A program made the position numbers and the translations under genes. A DNA stretch of 64,000 nucleotides from Paeniglutamicibacter sulfureus (GTDB taxonomy: Bacteria; Actinomycetota; Actinomycetes; Actinomycetales; Micrococcaceae): positions 806,001-870,000 of the forward strand of contig NZ_BAAAWO010000001.1 in the NCBI RefSeq assembly GCF_039535115.1, given 5' to 3'. The notes beneath the pieces were generated by a model. It made no database searches. It worked only from the letters and a program-made list of their open reading frames with translations, and was not told the DNA's origin. Of this stretch, positions 35,074-43,676 are shown piece after piece. Positions within the stretch are counted from its first letter, which is position 1. Every line of letters starts with the position of its first letter.

Positions 35074-35324
35074 CTGTGAGTTCCCTTGGAATCTTCTCCG
35101 CGGGCGGGGCCCGGCAAACAGGACGCCTTCCGGCGCACTGTCGCGCCGGCAGGTGCCCGCGCAGGCCAACGGGGGGCCTGCCGGCGGCCCCGGACGCGAA
35201 TACCGGACGCCGCCCGGTCCGCTAAAGTTTACAAGTACTATGGATGACCCCCCTTCCCACATGCCCTTGCCCCTCCACCGCTGCGCCGGATTGATTCCGA
35301 CCACCACCGGAGAGGGGCGCCCCC

Positions 35325-36665
35325 ATGCATGAGTTGATCATGATCGGCATCGGCCTGCTCCTGACCGTTGGCACCGGCTTGTTCGTTGCCTCCGAATTCG
35401 CCTTGGTCAACCTTGACCGCCACGAACTCGAGGCCCGCGCCGAGCGCGGCGAAAAACGGCTGGGCACCACCATCAAGGCCCTGAAGATCACCTCCACCCA
35501 TCTCTCCAGCGCACAGCTGGGAATCACCCTCACCACCCTGCTGACCGGCTACACCTTCGAGCCAGCCATCAGCTCGCTGCTGCGCGGCCCGCTGCTGGGC
35601 GCTGGCGTCCCGGCGGCCGTCGTCCCCGGCGTCGGCGCAGTGATCGGCATCTTCCTGGCCACCGTGTTCTCGATGATCATCGGCGAACTGGTGCCCAAGA
35701 ACTTCGCCCTCGCGCTGCCGCTGGCCACCGCCAAGGTGGTGGTGCCTTTCCAGGCGGCCTTTACCGCGGTGTTCAAACCGGTGATCCTGATGTTCAACAA
35801 CACCGCCAACTCCATCATCCGCTCCTTCGGCATCGAGCCCAAGGAGGAGCTCTCCGGGGCGCGGACCGCCGAGGAGCTTAGCTCCCTGGTCCGCCGCTCC
35901 GCGCTGGAGGGCCTGCTGGACACCGACCACGCGACGCTGCTGCACCGCACGCTGCGCTTCTCCGAGCACACCGCGGCCGACGTGATGACTCCGCGCGTGC
36001 GCATGAGCGCCGTCGAGGCGACGGCCAGCGCGCAGGACATCGTCGAGACCGCCACGCTCACCGGGTTCTCCCGCTTCCCCGTCATCGGGCGGGACCGCGA
36101 CGAGATCCTCGGCGTTGTACACCTCAAGCAGGCGTTCGCGATCCCGCTGGAAGCCCGCGGAACCGTGGCCGCCACCGAGCTGATGGTCGCCCCGCTGATG
36201 GTGCCCGAGTCCATGGGCGTCGACTCGCTGCTGGGGCGCCTGCGCACCCACGGCCTGCAGGTCGCCATCGTCTCGGACGAGCACGGCGGCACCGCCGGCA
36301 TCGTGACGCTCGAGGACCTCGTGGAGGAACTCGTCGGCGAACTCGAGGACGAGCACGACCGCGCCCGGGTCGGCGTGCTGACGACCGGGCGCTCGGTCAC
36401 CTTCGATGCCTCGCTGCGCCCCGACGAGCTGTTGGACCGCACCGGCATCACGGTGCCCGACGGCGAGGACTACGACACCGTCGCCGGCTTCGTCGCCGAC
36501 GAGCTGGACAGGATCCCGGAGCCCGGGGACGAGGTCCACCTGCACGGCGGAACGCTGCGGGTCGAGCGCGTCGTGGGCACCCACGTCCAGCGCCTGAAGT
36601 TCACCCCCGACCTGACATCCCAGGACCGCAACGCCGACGATTCGACCCAGGAGCAGACCCGATGA
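35325..36665 (+). CDS. CNNM/CorC-family membrane protein with CBS pair (first of two)
   Basis: The 446-residue protein has an N-terminal DUF21 domain with membrane segments (about 1-25, 60-80, 95-120, 130-150; GTGLFVASEFALVNL is the signature), two CBS domains (about 215-330) and a CorC_HlyC domain (about 345-430; DGEDYDTVAGFVADELDRIPEPGD). Members act in Mg2+/Co2+ handling; the hemolysin name is historical. GGAGAGGGGCG precedes ATG 35325. The stop overlaps the next gene by ATGA. Confidence 0.92.
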   Translation: MHELIMIGIGLLLTVGTGLFVASEFALVNLDRHELEARAERGEKRLGTTIKALKITSTHLSSAQLGITLTTLLTGYTFEPAISSLLRGPLLGAGVPAAVVPGVGAVIGIFLATVFSMIIGELVPKNFALALPLATAKVVVPFQAAFTAVFKPVILMFNNTANSIIRSFGIEPKEELSGARTAEELSSLVRRSALEGLLDTDHATLLHRTLRFSEHTAADVMTPRVRMSAVEATASAQDIVETATLTGFSRFPVIGRDRDEILGVVHLKQAFAIPLEARGTVAATELMVAPLMVPESMGVDSLLGRLRTHGLQVAIVSDEHGGTAGIVTLEDLVEELVGELEDEHDRARVGVLTTGRSVTFDASLRPDELLDRTGITVPDGEDYDTVAGFVADELDRIPEPGDEVHLHGGTLRVERVVGTHVQRLKFTPDLTSQDRNADDSTQEQTR

Positions 36666-37702
36666 GCGAGTACCTACCCGGAATCATCTGGCTCGTCGTC
36701 CTGCTGGTCATCAACGCCTTCTTCGTCGGCGCCGAATTCGCCGTGATCTCCGCCCGCCGCTCGCAAATCGAGCCGATGGCGGAGGCCGGCTCCAAGGCGG
36801 CCAAGACCACGCTGTGGGCCATGGAGCACGCGACGCTGATGCTGGCCACCAGCCAGCTGGGCATCACCGTGTGTTCGCTGGTCATCCTGAACGTCTCCGA
36901 ACCGGCGATCCACCACCTGCTGGAAATCCCGCTGGGACTGACCACGCTCTCGGCGGAGGCCATCGGCATCATCGCCTTCATCGCGGCGCTGCTGCTGGTC
37001 ACCTTCCTGCACGTGGTCCTCGGCGAGATGGTCCCGAAGAACATCTCTTTCTCGGTGCCCACGCGCGCGGCCCTGCTGCTGGCTCCCCCGCTGGTGCTCG
37101 TGGCCCGGATCTTCAAGCCGGTGATCTGGACACTGAACGGGATCGCAAACGCCGTGCTGCGGCTGTTCAAGGTCGAGCCCAAGGACGAGGCCGCCAGCGC
37201 CTTCACCCTGGACGAGGTGGCGGGCATCGTCGCACAGTCGACCCGCGACGGGGTGCTCTCAGATGCCAGCGGCACGCTGGGCAAGGCCTTCGAGTTCACC
37301 GCCAAGAAGGTCTCCGACGTCGAGGTGCCGGTCGGCGAAATGGTGTTCCTGCCGCAGGGTTCCTCCCCGGCCGACATCCAGTCCACCGTGGCCGAGCACG
37401 GCTATTCCCGCTACATCCTGGTGAACCCGGACGGCGAACCCACGGGCTACCTTCACCTCAAGGACGTCATGGACCTCACCACGCCGGAGGCCTTCGCCTC
37501 CGCGGTCCCGGCCAAGCGGATTCGGGCCCTGGCCTCGGTCTATGGCGCGAGCGAGCTGGAGGACGCGCTGGCTGCCATGCGCCGCACCGGGTCCCACGTG
37601 GCCCGCGTATTTGACGCCGAGGGCGCCACCACCGGGGTGCTCTTCCTGGAGGACATCATCGAGGAACTGGTCGGCGAGGTGCAGGACGCCACCAGCGCCT
37701 AG
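36662..37702 (+). CDS. CNNM/CorC-family membrane protein with CBS pair (second of two)
   Basis: The 346-residue paralogue has the DUF21 domain (INAFFVGAEFAVISARRSQIE; HVVLGEMVPKNISFS) with about four membrane segments and two CBS domains (about 205-340), but it lacks the CorC_HlyC domain of the upstream gene. Short/long tandem pairs are common in actinobacteria and may form heteromers. Start ATG 36662 overlaps the previous stop (36662-36665). A strong terminator follows at 37725. Confidence 0.92.
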   Translation: MSEYLPGIIWLVVLLVINAFFVGAEFAVISARRSQIEPMAEAGSKAAKTTLWAMEHATLMLATSQLGITVCSLVILNVSEPAIHHLLEIPLGLTTLSAEAIGIIAFIAALLLVTFLHVVLGEMVPKNISFSVPTRAALLLAPPLVLVARIFKPVIWTLNGIANAVLRLFKVEPKDEAASAFTLDEVAGIVAQSTRDGVLSDASGTLGKAFEFTAKKVSDVEVPVGEMVFLPQGSSPADIQSTVAEHGYSRYILVNPDGEPTGYLHLKDVMDLTTPEAFASAVPAKRIRALASVYGASELEDALAAMRRTGSHVARVFDAEGATTGVLFLEDIIEELVGEVQDATSA

Positions 37703-37724
37703 TTCGTCCACCGCCGCATACGCG

Positions 37725-37770
37725 ACGGGAGCGGTCCGACCCCCACCGGGCGTTGGACCGCTCCCGTTTT
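37725..37770 (+). terminator. Intrinsic terminator after the CNNM pair
   Basis: ACGGGAGCGGTCC (37725-37737) pairs perfectly with 37755-37767 (13 bp, loop 17 nt) and is followed by a TTTTT run. The plus strand has the better T tract, but the hairpin also lies 19 bp past the convergent pstS stop and may serve both genes. Confidence 0.9.
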
Positions 37771-37788
37771 TCCTGCCAATTCGGGACG

Positions 37789-38943
37789 CTAGGGACGCTG
37801 CGTGATCGAATCGATCGCCCTTGCGGCATCCTTGGCAAGTTCCTTGGGCATCGGCGCGCTCTTGGCCGAGTCGGCCGCGACCTTCTGCCCCTCGTCGCTG
37901 ACAACATAGTGGCCGAAGGCCTTGACCAGTTCCACCGTGTTCGGATCGGTGTAGCCGCTGCACACGATGAAATAGGAGACCAGAACCAACGGGTAGGCGC
38001 CGGCCTTGGTGGTGCTGCGGTCAAGTTCCAGGGCAATGTCGTTGGCGCCGCGGCCGGGGACCCGGTGCGAGGCGGTGACGGCGATGGCCGCCGACTCGCC
38101 GCTGACGGCTACGAAGGAATCGCCCACCTTCAGCTTTCCCTTGCCAAGCGTTTTGTCAACGAGCGAATCATCGGCGTAGGTCACCGCTCCCTCGGTGCGG
38201 GCCACCGTGGTGACGACCCCGGAGTTTCCCTGGGCCTGCTCACTCCCCAGCCCGCCGGGCCAGGAGCCCGAAGGATCGTGCTCCCAGTTTTCGGGCGCGG
38301 CGGCATGCAGGTAGTCGGTGAAGTTCTCGGTGGTGCCCGAGTCGTCCGAGCGGGCGACAGCGGTCAGGGGGACATCGGGGATGGCCACGCCCGGATTCAG
38401 CGCCGTGATGGCGGGGTCCTGCCACGAGGTGATCTTGCCACCGAAGATCTTGGCAATGGTTGCCGCATCGAAGTTCAGTTCCTTGACCCCCGGCAGGTTG
38501 AAGGCCACGGAAATCGGCGAGATGTAGGTGGGGATGTTGATGGCCCCCTCCGGTCCGCAGGTCTCCTGGGAGCGGGCGACTTCCGATTCCTTGAGGTAGG
38601 CGTCGGAGCCGGCGAAGTTGGTGGCGCCGGCCAGCAGTCCCGCGCGTCCCGCGCCTGAACCCACGGAAGCGTATTGCACCTGCACCTTGGGGTGCATCGT
38701 GGCGAATCCGCCAATCCACGCGTTCATGGCGGAGTTCTGGGCACTGGATCCGCCGCCCGTGACGGTCCCGGAGAGGTTGGAGGAGTTGTTCTCCGCCGCC
38801 TGGCGTTGCGCCTCGCCCAAGGGGTAGTCGGCACCGCAGCCGGTGAGCAGCAGGCCGAGGCCAAGCCCCGTCGCCACACGTCGAATCGACGGGGCATTGA
38901 AGCGGGGCCCGGTGACCATGGGTTTTTTCGCCTGGTGCGGCAA
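37789..38943 (-). CDS. pstS: Phosphate-binding lipoprotein PstS
   Basis: The 384-residue solute-binding protein of the Pst ABC importer starts at TTG 38943, placed by a strong AGGAGGA 5 nt upstream. It has a lipoprotein signal (LGLGLLLTGC), the phosphate motif TGGGSSAQNS, FAGSDAYL, the ARSDDSGTTENFTDYL loop and a TYPL-like AYPLVLVSY segment. ATG 38919 is an alternative start that would still keep the lipobox. pstCAB would be expected next to it, but downstream lie the convergent CNNM genes; the rest of the transporter is not in this window. Confidence 0.9.
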   Translation of the reverse strand: MPHQAKKPMVTGPRFNAPSIRRVATGLGLGLLLTGCGADYPLGEAQRQAAENNSSNLSGTVTGGGSSAQNSAMNAWIGGFATMHPKVQVQYASVGSGAGRAGLLAGATNFAGSDAYLKESEVARSQETCGPEGAINIPTYISPISVAFNLPGVKELNFDAATIAKIFGGKITSWQDPAITALNPGVAIPDVPLTAVARSDDSGTTENFTDYLHAAAPENWEHDPSGSWPGGLGSEQAQGNSGVVTTVARTEGAVTYADDSLVDKTLGKGKLKVGDSFVAVSGESAAIAVTASHRVPGRGANDIALELDRSTTKAGAYPLVLVSYFIVCSGYTDPNTVELVKAFGHYVVSDEGQKVAADSAKSAPMPKELAKDAARAIDSITQRP

Positions 38944-39302
38944 GGAGTCCTCCTGGTTAACAACTGATGAACAGCAACTAGTCGACCATAACGCGACCGG
39001 TCGACGCCACCCGAACTGGCGGGTCGCGTGTTCTGTTAAGCAGGGGAAAATTCCGACGGTCCATGGACACGCCGCCAACCGCGGGCGCAGTTTACTGCCT
39101 GCGATCGGGTGGCGGAGGCGCGGTGGCCGGATGCACCGGGTGCTTCCTTGGTGTCGTTGCACCAGGCGCATCGGGAACCGCCGTTTTCGGCCCGGGCTTT
39201 TCCCCGATGACGACGTTGCCATGGGACCAGTCCAGAAAACGACTCCGACAGTTTGGTGTCGGGAAGGTACCGCCCCGGAGCGGAGGCGAGGCGGTCTCCG
39301 GA
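38944..39302. other. Intergenic region between pstS and the ars monooxygenase
   Basis: About 360 bp, with no recognisable gene. It should carry the pstS promoter near 38960-39050, where sequence is AT-richer (acaactgatgaacagcaact). No clear PhoP-type direct repeats were found by eye. Confidence 0.35.
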
Positions 39303-40745
39303 CTATTCCTCCCGGGTACCGACCAGTTCGGCGTGTCCGTGCCGCGTTCCGGTGGCGAATCCTAGGGCCAGCGGCTCGGGGGTGTCACAGCAGGACCCGG
39401 ATTCCGTTTCCGGTGTGCCGCAGCCGGCCGCGGCTTCGGCGGGAACCGGTGTGTCGCAGGACCCGCCAAGGTCGGTGGAGCACACGCCGGTTTCGGGCAG
39501 TTGCAGCGCGACGTTGTCGGCGGCCGCCCGGTCCCCGGCCAGGGCGGCGGCGATGGAGCGGACCTGCTCATAGCCGGTGGCCATCAGGAAGGTCGGGGCC
39601 CGGCCGTAGCTTTTCATGCCAACGATGTAGAAGCCTGGTTCGGGGTGGGCCAGGACGCGCTCACCGTGGGCGGAGACGGTCCCGCAGCTGTGGAACTCGG
39701 GGTCGATGAGCGGGCCCAGCGCGCGCGGGGCCTCCACGATCGCCTCCAGGTCGAGCCGCAGCTCCGAGAGCATGGCCAGGTTCGGGCGGAAGCCGGTGGC
39801 CGGCACGACCAAGTCGACCACCAGGCTACGGCCATCGGCGAGGTTCACGCTCAACCCGTCTGCCTGTTCCAGGGAGGTGACGGCGAGGTTTTCCAGGATG
39901 GTGATGTCGCCGTTTTCCACAAAGCGGCGCAGCGAAGTGCCCAGCTGGCCGCGGGCGGGCAGCTGGTCGGCCGCGCCGCCGCCGTAGAGCTTGACGGGGT
40001 TGGCCGGCCCGCGCAAGCCCCACAGCACGGTGGTTTCCGGGTGCTTCTGGCGCAGGCGCCCGAGGCTGATGAGGGTGTTGGCCGCGGAGTGCCCGGCACC
40101 AAGCACCAGGATCCGCTTGCCGGCGAAGTGCCCCAGGTCCGATCCCAACGGGTCCGGCAACGGCGCGGTGATGCTGCCGCTGGCCCTGGCCGCTGCCTCC
40201 CCGATGGCCTCGATGCCGGAGCGTCCCACCGGGTTGGGGTTCCCCCAGGTTCCCGACGCATCGATGACCGCCCGGGCCATGATGTCCTCGATGCCCCGGG
40301 CGGTGGCAGTGCGCACCAAGAAGAGCGCATCGTCGCGACCGGCCGAGCGGGTCTTGTCCGCGCTCCTGCCGTCGGCCTGGACGCGGGTGACAAGCAGGAC
40401 GCGGTGCCCGTAGCTGATATGCGGGGCCATGCCGGGGTGTTCGGCCAGGGGCCGGAGGTAGTCGCCGATCATCTGTGCGCCGGTGGGGAGCTTGGTTTCA
40501 CGCGGGGCTTCCCAATCCCCGGCGTAGCCGTCGCCGGGGGTTTCCAGCAACCGGCGCGCGGCTGCATCGATGTTGTAGCGCCAGGTGGAGAAGAGCCTGA
40601 TGTGTCCCCAAGCCTGCATCGCAGCACCCGGGCCGGTTCCGGCCTCCAGGACGCGCACCTCCTGGTTGCGTTCGAGAAGGTGCGCGGCGGCGGCAAGGCC
40701 GATCGGTCCGGCACCAATGATGACGACTGGGTGGGTCTGCTTCAT
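39303..40745 (-). CDS. FAD/NAD(P)-dependent monooxygenase-like flavoprotein of the ars locus, Cys-rich tail
   Basis: The 480-residue product (ATG 40745, AGGAG upstream) has an FAD-binding VVIIGAGPIGLAAAAHLL at the N-terminus, a second Rossmann motif ILVLGAGHSAANTLISLG near residue 200, and VVPATGFRPN, the layout of flavin monooxygenases and ArsO-type proteins. The last 55 residues contain seven Cys (VCSTDLGGSCDTP, AGCGTP, SGSCCDTP) that could bind arsenite. It is divergent from arsR-arsC across a shared promoter region containing an ArsR-like operator. Arsenic oxidation or organoarsenical metabolism is inference. Confidence 0.7.
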   Translation of the reverse strand: MKQTHPVVIIGAGPIGLAAAAHLLERNQEVRVLEAGTGPGAAMQAWGHIRLFSTWRYNIDAAARRLLETPGDGYAGDWEAPRETKLPTGAQMIGDYLRPLAEHPGMAPHISYGHRVLLVTRVQADGRSADKTRSAGRDDALFLVRTATARGIEDIMARAVIDASGTWGNPNPVGRSGIEAIGEAAARASGSITAPLPDPLGSDLGHFAGKRILVLGAGHSAANTLISLGRLRQKHPETTVLWGLRGPANPVKLYGGGAADQLPARGQLGTSLRRFVENGDITILENLAVTSLEQADGLSVNLADGRSLVVDLVVPATGFRPNLAMLSELRLDLEAIVEAPRALGPLIDPEFHSCGTVSAHGERVLAHPEPGFYIVGMKSYGRAPTFLMATGYEQVRSIAAALAGDRAAADNVALQLPETGVCSTDLGGSCDTPVPAEAAAGCGTPETESGSCCDTPEPLALGFATGTRHGHAELVGTREE

Positions 40746-40877
40746 GGTCTGCTGCTCCTGGCGTTCACTGCGGGTGCTCCGTGCTGGCGCGTTCGTCAAG
40801 GCCGGGGGAAACGTCTTTTCGGCGGCCGGTGCGTGCCACCAGGATCTTCCATCCCAATCCATACATCGACGAACTTC

Positions 40878-40908
40878 GATATGTCGAGTATCGTTGCAGA
40901 TATCGATG
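40878..40908. promoter_or_regulatory. Probable ArsR operator in the divergent ars promoter region
   Basis: CGATA (40878-40882) and TATCG (40890-40894) form an inverted repeat with a 7-nt spacer, and ATATCGAT follows at 40901-40908. AT-rich TCGATAT-like half-sites are typical for ArsR-family repressors. The site lies between the divergent flavoprotein gene (start 40745) and arsR (start 40944), so one repressor could control both. Confidence 0.5.
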
Positions 40909-40943
40909 ATTGTCAATCTCCGGCCCGGAGCCGGAAGAAAGCG

Positions 40944-41339
40944 ATGGATGCGCCCATGTCCACCTTGGCCGACCCCCAATACCGCGAGCATGGCCCCGCG
41001 GCCGACGGCGTCGCGCGGGCTGCATGCTGCGTTTCCGCCCCGGGACAGGAGACCCTCGAGGCGACCGAGGCCGAGGCCCTGGCCGGGCGCTTCAAGGCGC
41101 TCGCCGACCCCAACCGCCTGCGCATCCTCTCCATCGTTTCCTCGTCCCCCGGGGCCGAGACCTGCGTCTGCGACCTGTCCGAGCCCCTGGGCCTGAGCCA
41201 GCCGACAGTCTCCCACCACCTGAAGATCATGGTCGAGGCCGGCCTGCTGCACCGCGAAAAGCGGGGGGTCTGGGCCTACTTTTCACTGGTTCCCGGCGCG
41301 CTGGATTCCCTGGCCGCAACCCTGAAACCGAAGGCATGA
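40944..41339 (+). CDS. ArsR-family arsenite-responsive repressor
   Basis: The 131-residue product starts at ATG 40944 after GGAAG. It has a winged helix (ALADPNRLRILSIV ... LSQPTVSHHLKIMVEAGLLHREKRGVWAYFSLV). CVCDLSEPLG is the classic ELCVCDL metal-sensing motif in the recognition helix, binding As(III)/Sb(III). An extra ACC at the N-terminus (residue 29-30 region) may supply further thiol ligands. The stop overlaps the arsC start by ATGA. Confidence 0.9.
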   Translation: MDAPMSTLADPQYREHGPAADGVARAACCVSAPGQETLEATEAEALAGRFKALADPNRLRILSIVSSSPGAETCVCDLSEPLGLSQPTVSHHLKIMVEAGLLHREKRGVWAYFSLVPGALDSLAATLKPKA

Positions 41340-41782
41340 TGATGGAAGAGAATCCACGCGCACCGCGCAAGCCCTCCGTCCTGTTCGTCTGCGTCAAGAA
41401 CGGCGGCAAGTCCCAGATGGCCGCCGGGCTCATGAAGCACGAGGCGGGCAACGACGTGGACGTCAGCTCCGCGGGAACCAAGCCCGGGGCCGCGATCAAC
41501 GGTCTTTCCGCCGAGGTCCTCCAGGACCTGGGCATCGACATCAGCGCGGAGCGGCCCAAGGCGCTGACCGAGGAGAACATGCGGGCAGCCGGTTTGGTGG
41601 TGGTCCTGGGTGCCGAGGCCAAGGTCCCGGTACTCGACGGGGTCAGGGTGGAAACCTGGGAAACCCAAGAACCAAGCGCCCGCGGCATCGAGGGCAGGGA
41701 GCGCATGGAACTGGTGCGCGATGACATCCATGCCCGGGTCAGGGACCTCGCGGCCCGGCTGCTGGGCACCGAGAACAGCTAA
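41336..41782 (+). CDS. arsC: Mycothiol-dependent arsenate reductase (arsenate-mycothiol transferase type)
   Basis: The 148-residue LMW-phosphatase-fold enzyme carries the loop VLFVCVKNGGKSQMAAGLM with Cys19 and K25 in place of the usual Arg of CX5R. The NGGKSQMA form, SSAGTKPG, VVVLGAEA, W-T-EPS-RGIEG-ERM-LVRDDI match the corynebacterial ArsC1/ArsC2 type, which joins arsenate to mycothiol for reduction by mycoredoxin. It starts at ATG 41336, overlapping arsR. No arsenite exporter is next to it. Confidence 0.85.
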   Translation: MMMEENPRAPRKPSVLFVCVKNGGKSQMAAGLMKHEAGNDVDVSSAGTKPGAAINGLSAEVLQDLGIDISAERPKALTEENMRAAGLVVVLGAEAKVPVLDGVRVETWETQEPSARGIEGRERMELVRDDIHARVRDLAARLLGTENS

Positions 41783-41797
41783 GCGGACGAGGGAACC

Positions 41798-42475
41798 CTA
41801 GCCCTCGTCGATCCAGCGTGACAGGGATTCGAGAATCAGCTCCAGGCCGATCCCAAACTCGTCGCCGAAGTCATATCCCGGCTGCAGCACGTGTTCCGTC
41901 GCGATTTCCATGAGGTGCGGGTACTCGCCCGAGGCGAACATCTGCACGATGGGATCGGTGACGCTCGCGGCCGTGTCGGGCCCGGTAAACGGCAACGCGG
42001 CTTCCTGCATGGCGAAGCCGTAGGTGTAGCTGTCCAACAACGCATAGGCGTGGGCAGCGGACTTGACGGAGAACCCAGCGGCGCGCAGGACGCCGAGGGT
42101 CGCATCGTGGTGGCGAAGCGTCGCCGGGCCGGGGGCGGTGCGCGACTCCAGTAACCCGATGGCCCATGGATGGCGCCCCAGCGCTTCACGCACCGAGCCC
42201 GCGCGGCGGCGCATCTCGTTGCTCCACTCCCCGCCTACCGTCGGGACATCGATTTCCGCATAGACCATGTCGACGAGCGCATCCAGGATCTCCCCCTTGT
42301 TGGCCACGTAGTAGTAGAGGGACATGGGCTTCACCTCCAAGGCCGTTGCCAGCGACCGCATGGTCAGGGCCCCCATGCCGTCCCGGTCGGCAATCGAAAC
42401 GGCGCAGGTGAGAACACGTTCCCGATTGAGCGGGGTGCGGGCGGTCGATTTTTCCCGGATTTCCTTGGACTTCAT
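41798..42475 (-). CDS. TetR/AcrR-family repressor
   Basis: The 225-residue product has the N-terminal HTH (RERVLTCAVSIADRDGMGALTMRSLATALEVKPMSLYYYVANKGEIL) and a TetR_C-type ligand domain. The LYYYVANK form of the recognition helix is typical of the TetR-C1 group. It is divergent from the MDR oxidoreductase gene at 42572, with an operator-like repeat between them, and probably controls both genes. Confidence 0.9.
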   Translation of the reverse strand: MKSKEIREKSTARTPLNRERVLTCAVSIADRDGMGALTMRSLATALEVKPMSLYYYVANKGEILDALVDMVYAEIDVPTVGGEWSNEMRRRAGSVREALGRHPWAIGLLESRTAPGPATLRHHDATLGVLRAAGFSVKSAAHAYALLDSYTYGFAMQEAALPFTGPDTAASVTDPIVQMFASGEYPHLMEIATEHVLQPGYDFGDEFGIGLELILESLSRWIDEG

Positions 42476-42495
42476 GGCCCGATCCTATCGCATTT

Positions 42496-42531
42496 TCGTA
42501 CAATGTAAGTTAGTCTCTCGTACTAAGTAAG
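42496..42531. promoter_or_regulatory. Probable TetR-type operator between divergent genes
   Basis: GTTAGTCTCTCGTACTAAG (about 42509-42527) contains the inverted repeat TTAGT-N7-ACTAA. The region also holds two 14-bp direct repeats, TCGTACAATGTAAG (42496-42509) and TCGTACTAAGTAAG (42518-42531), 22 bp apart. It lies between the starts of the TetR gene (42475) and the oxidoreductase gene (42572). Confidence 0.6.
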
Positions 42532-42571
42532 GTTTCGACTCGCGAGGCCTTGCATCCCGGAAGGAAACGCC

Positions 42572-43603
42572 ATGACCGGCGCCAAGCGACATCCAGCACG
42601 AGGACTCGAAACGAACGGAACCATTCCGCCCCAACGCTCGATGCGGGCCATCGCGCAGGACCGCTACGGGGATGCCGAGGTGCTCCACGAGGCGCACCTG
42701 CCCATTCCCGTGCCGCGGGACAACGAGGTGCTGGTCCGGGTGCACGCCGCCGGCCTGGACCGCGGAACCTGGCATGTCATGACCGGCACGCCGCTGCTCA
42801 TGCGCCTGGCCTTCGGGTTCCGCGGGCCCCGGAACCCCGTTCCCGGCCTTGACCTTGCCGGAACGGTGGTGGGGATGGGCTCCGCTGTCACCGGCTTTGC
42901 GGTGGGCGACGCGGTCCACGGATTCGGGCAGGGCACCTTCGCCGAGTACGCGGTGGCCAGGGAGGACAGGCTGGCCGCCAAGCCCGCCAGCCTCGACTTC
43001 GCCCAGGCAGCGGTTATCCCGGTGTCGGCAGCCACCGCACTCCAGGCACTTCGCCTGGGACGCATTGCCGCCGGCCAGCGGGTCCTGGTCATCGGGGCCT
43101 CGGGCGGGGTCGGAAGCTATGCGGTGCAACTGGCCAAGGCCCTGGGCGCCGAGGTCACCGGCGTCGCCGGGCCGGCCAAGCAGGACCTGGTGCGCACGTT
43201 GGGCGCCGACCACGCCATCGACCGCAGCCGCGAGGACTTTGCCGAGAGAACCGGGCACTACGACCTGATCGTGGACATCGCCGGAAACCCGACCCTGGGC
43301 AGGTTGCGCAAGGCGCTGGCACCCAAGGGCACTGCCATTATTGTCGGCGGAGAGGGCGCCGGCAGGTGGCTGGGGATGGGCCGGCAGTTTCGAGCCGTCG
43401 CACTTTCGCCCTTCATCGGCCAGCGCCTGGCCATGCTCGCATCCGCCCAGCGCGCCGCCGATCTGGAGGAGCTGGCCGGATTCATCGAATCCGGTGCCGT
43501 GCGCCCCCACCTCGACAAGTCGTTTCCGCTGGCGCGGGTGCCCGAGGCCATGCAGCACCTGGTGGCGGGCAAGGCCCGCGGCAAGATCGCCATCATCATT
43601 TAG
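42572..43603 (+). CDS. MDR-family zinc-independent alcohol dehydrogenase / quinone reductase
   Basis: The 343-residue product has the medium-chain reductase GroES-like fold (NEVLVRVHAAGLDRGTWHVM; PGLDLAGTVVGMGSAVTGF) and an NAD(P) domain with GQRVLVIGASGGVGSYAVQLAKALGA, the AXXGXXG-type motif of quinone oxidoreductases. No zinc ligands are visible. It reduces enones or quinones in most characterised relatives; substrate unknown. The first 24 residues are an atypical extension, and ATG at MRAIAQDRYG could be an alternative start. It is probably repressed by the adjacent TetR. Confidence 0.88.
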   Translation: MTGAKRHPARGLETNGTIPPQRSMRAIAQDRYGDAEVLHEAHLPIPVPRDNEVLVRVHAAGLDRGTWHVMTGTPLLMRLAFGFRGPRNPVPGLDLAGTVVGMGSAVTGFAVGDAVHGFGQGTFAEYAVAREDRLAAKPASLDFAQAAVIPVSAATALQALRLGRIAAGQRVLVIGASGGVGSYAVQLAKALGAEVTGVAGPAKQDLVRTLGADHAIDRSREDFAERTGHYDLIVDIAGNPTLGRLRKALAPKGTAIIVGGEGAGRWLGMGRQFRAVALSPFIGQRLAMLASAQRAADLEELAGFIESGAVRPHLDKSFPLARVPEAMQHLVAGKARGKIAIII

Positions 43604-43676
43604 CCTCCGCCGCCACGAATTCCGTGCCCCCACCTCTCTCCCCCAACCCCGCTTCACTTCGCGAAAGACGAACGCC

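Noticed and set aside
35238..36584. 448-codon open frame on the minus strand
   Set aside because: Antisense to the CNNM/CorC gene; His/Asp/Gln/Gly-rich product typical of reverse translations of high-GC genes.
37789..39222. 477-codon version of PstS
   Set aside because: Residues before the lipoprotein signal are not PstS-like; the AGGAGGA site places the start at TTG 38943.
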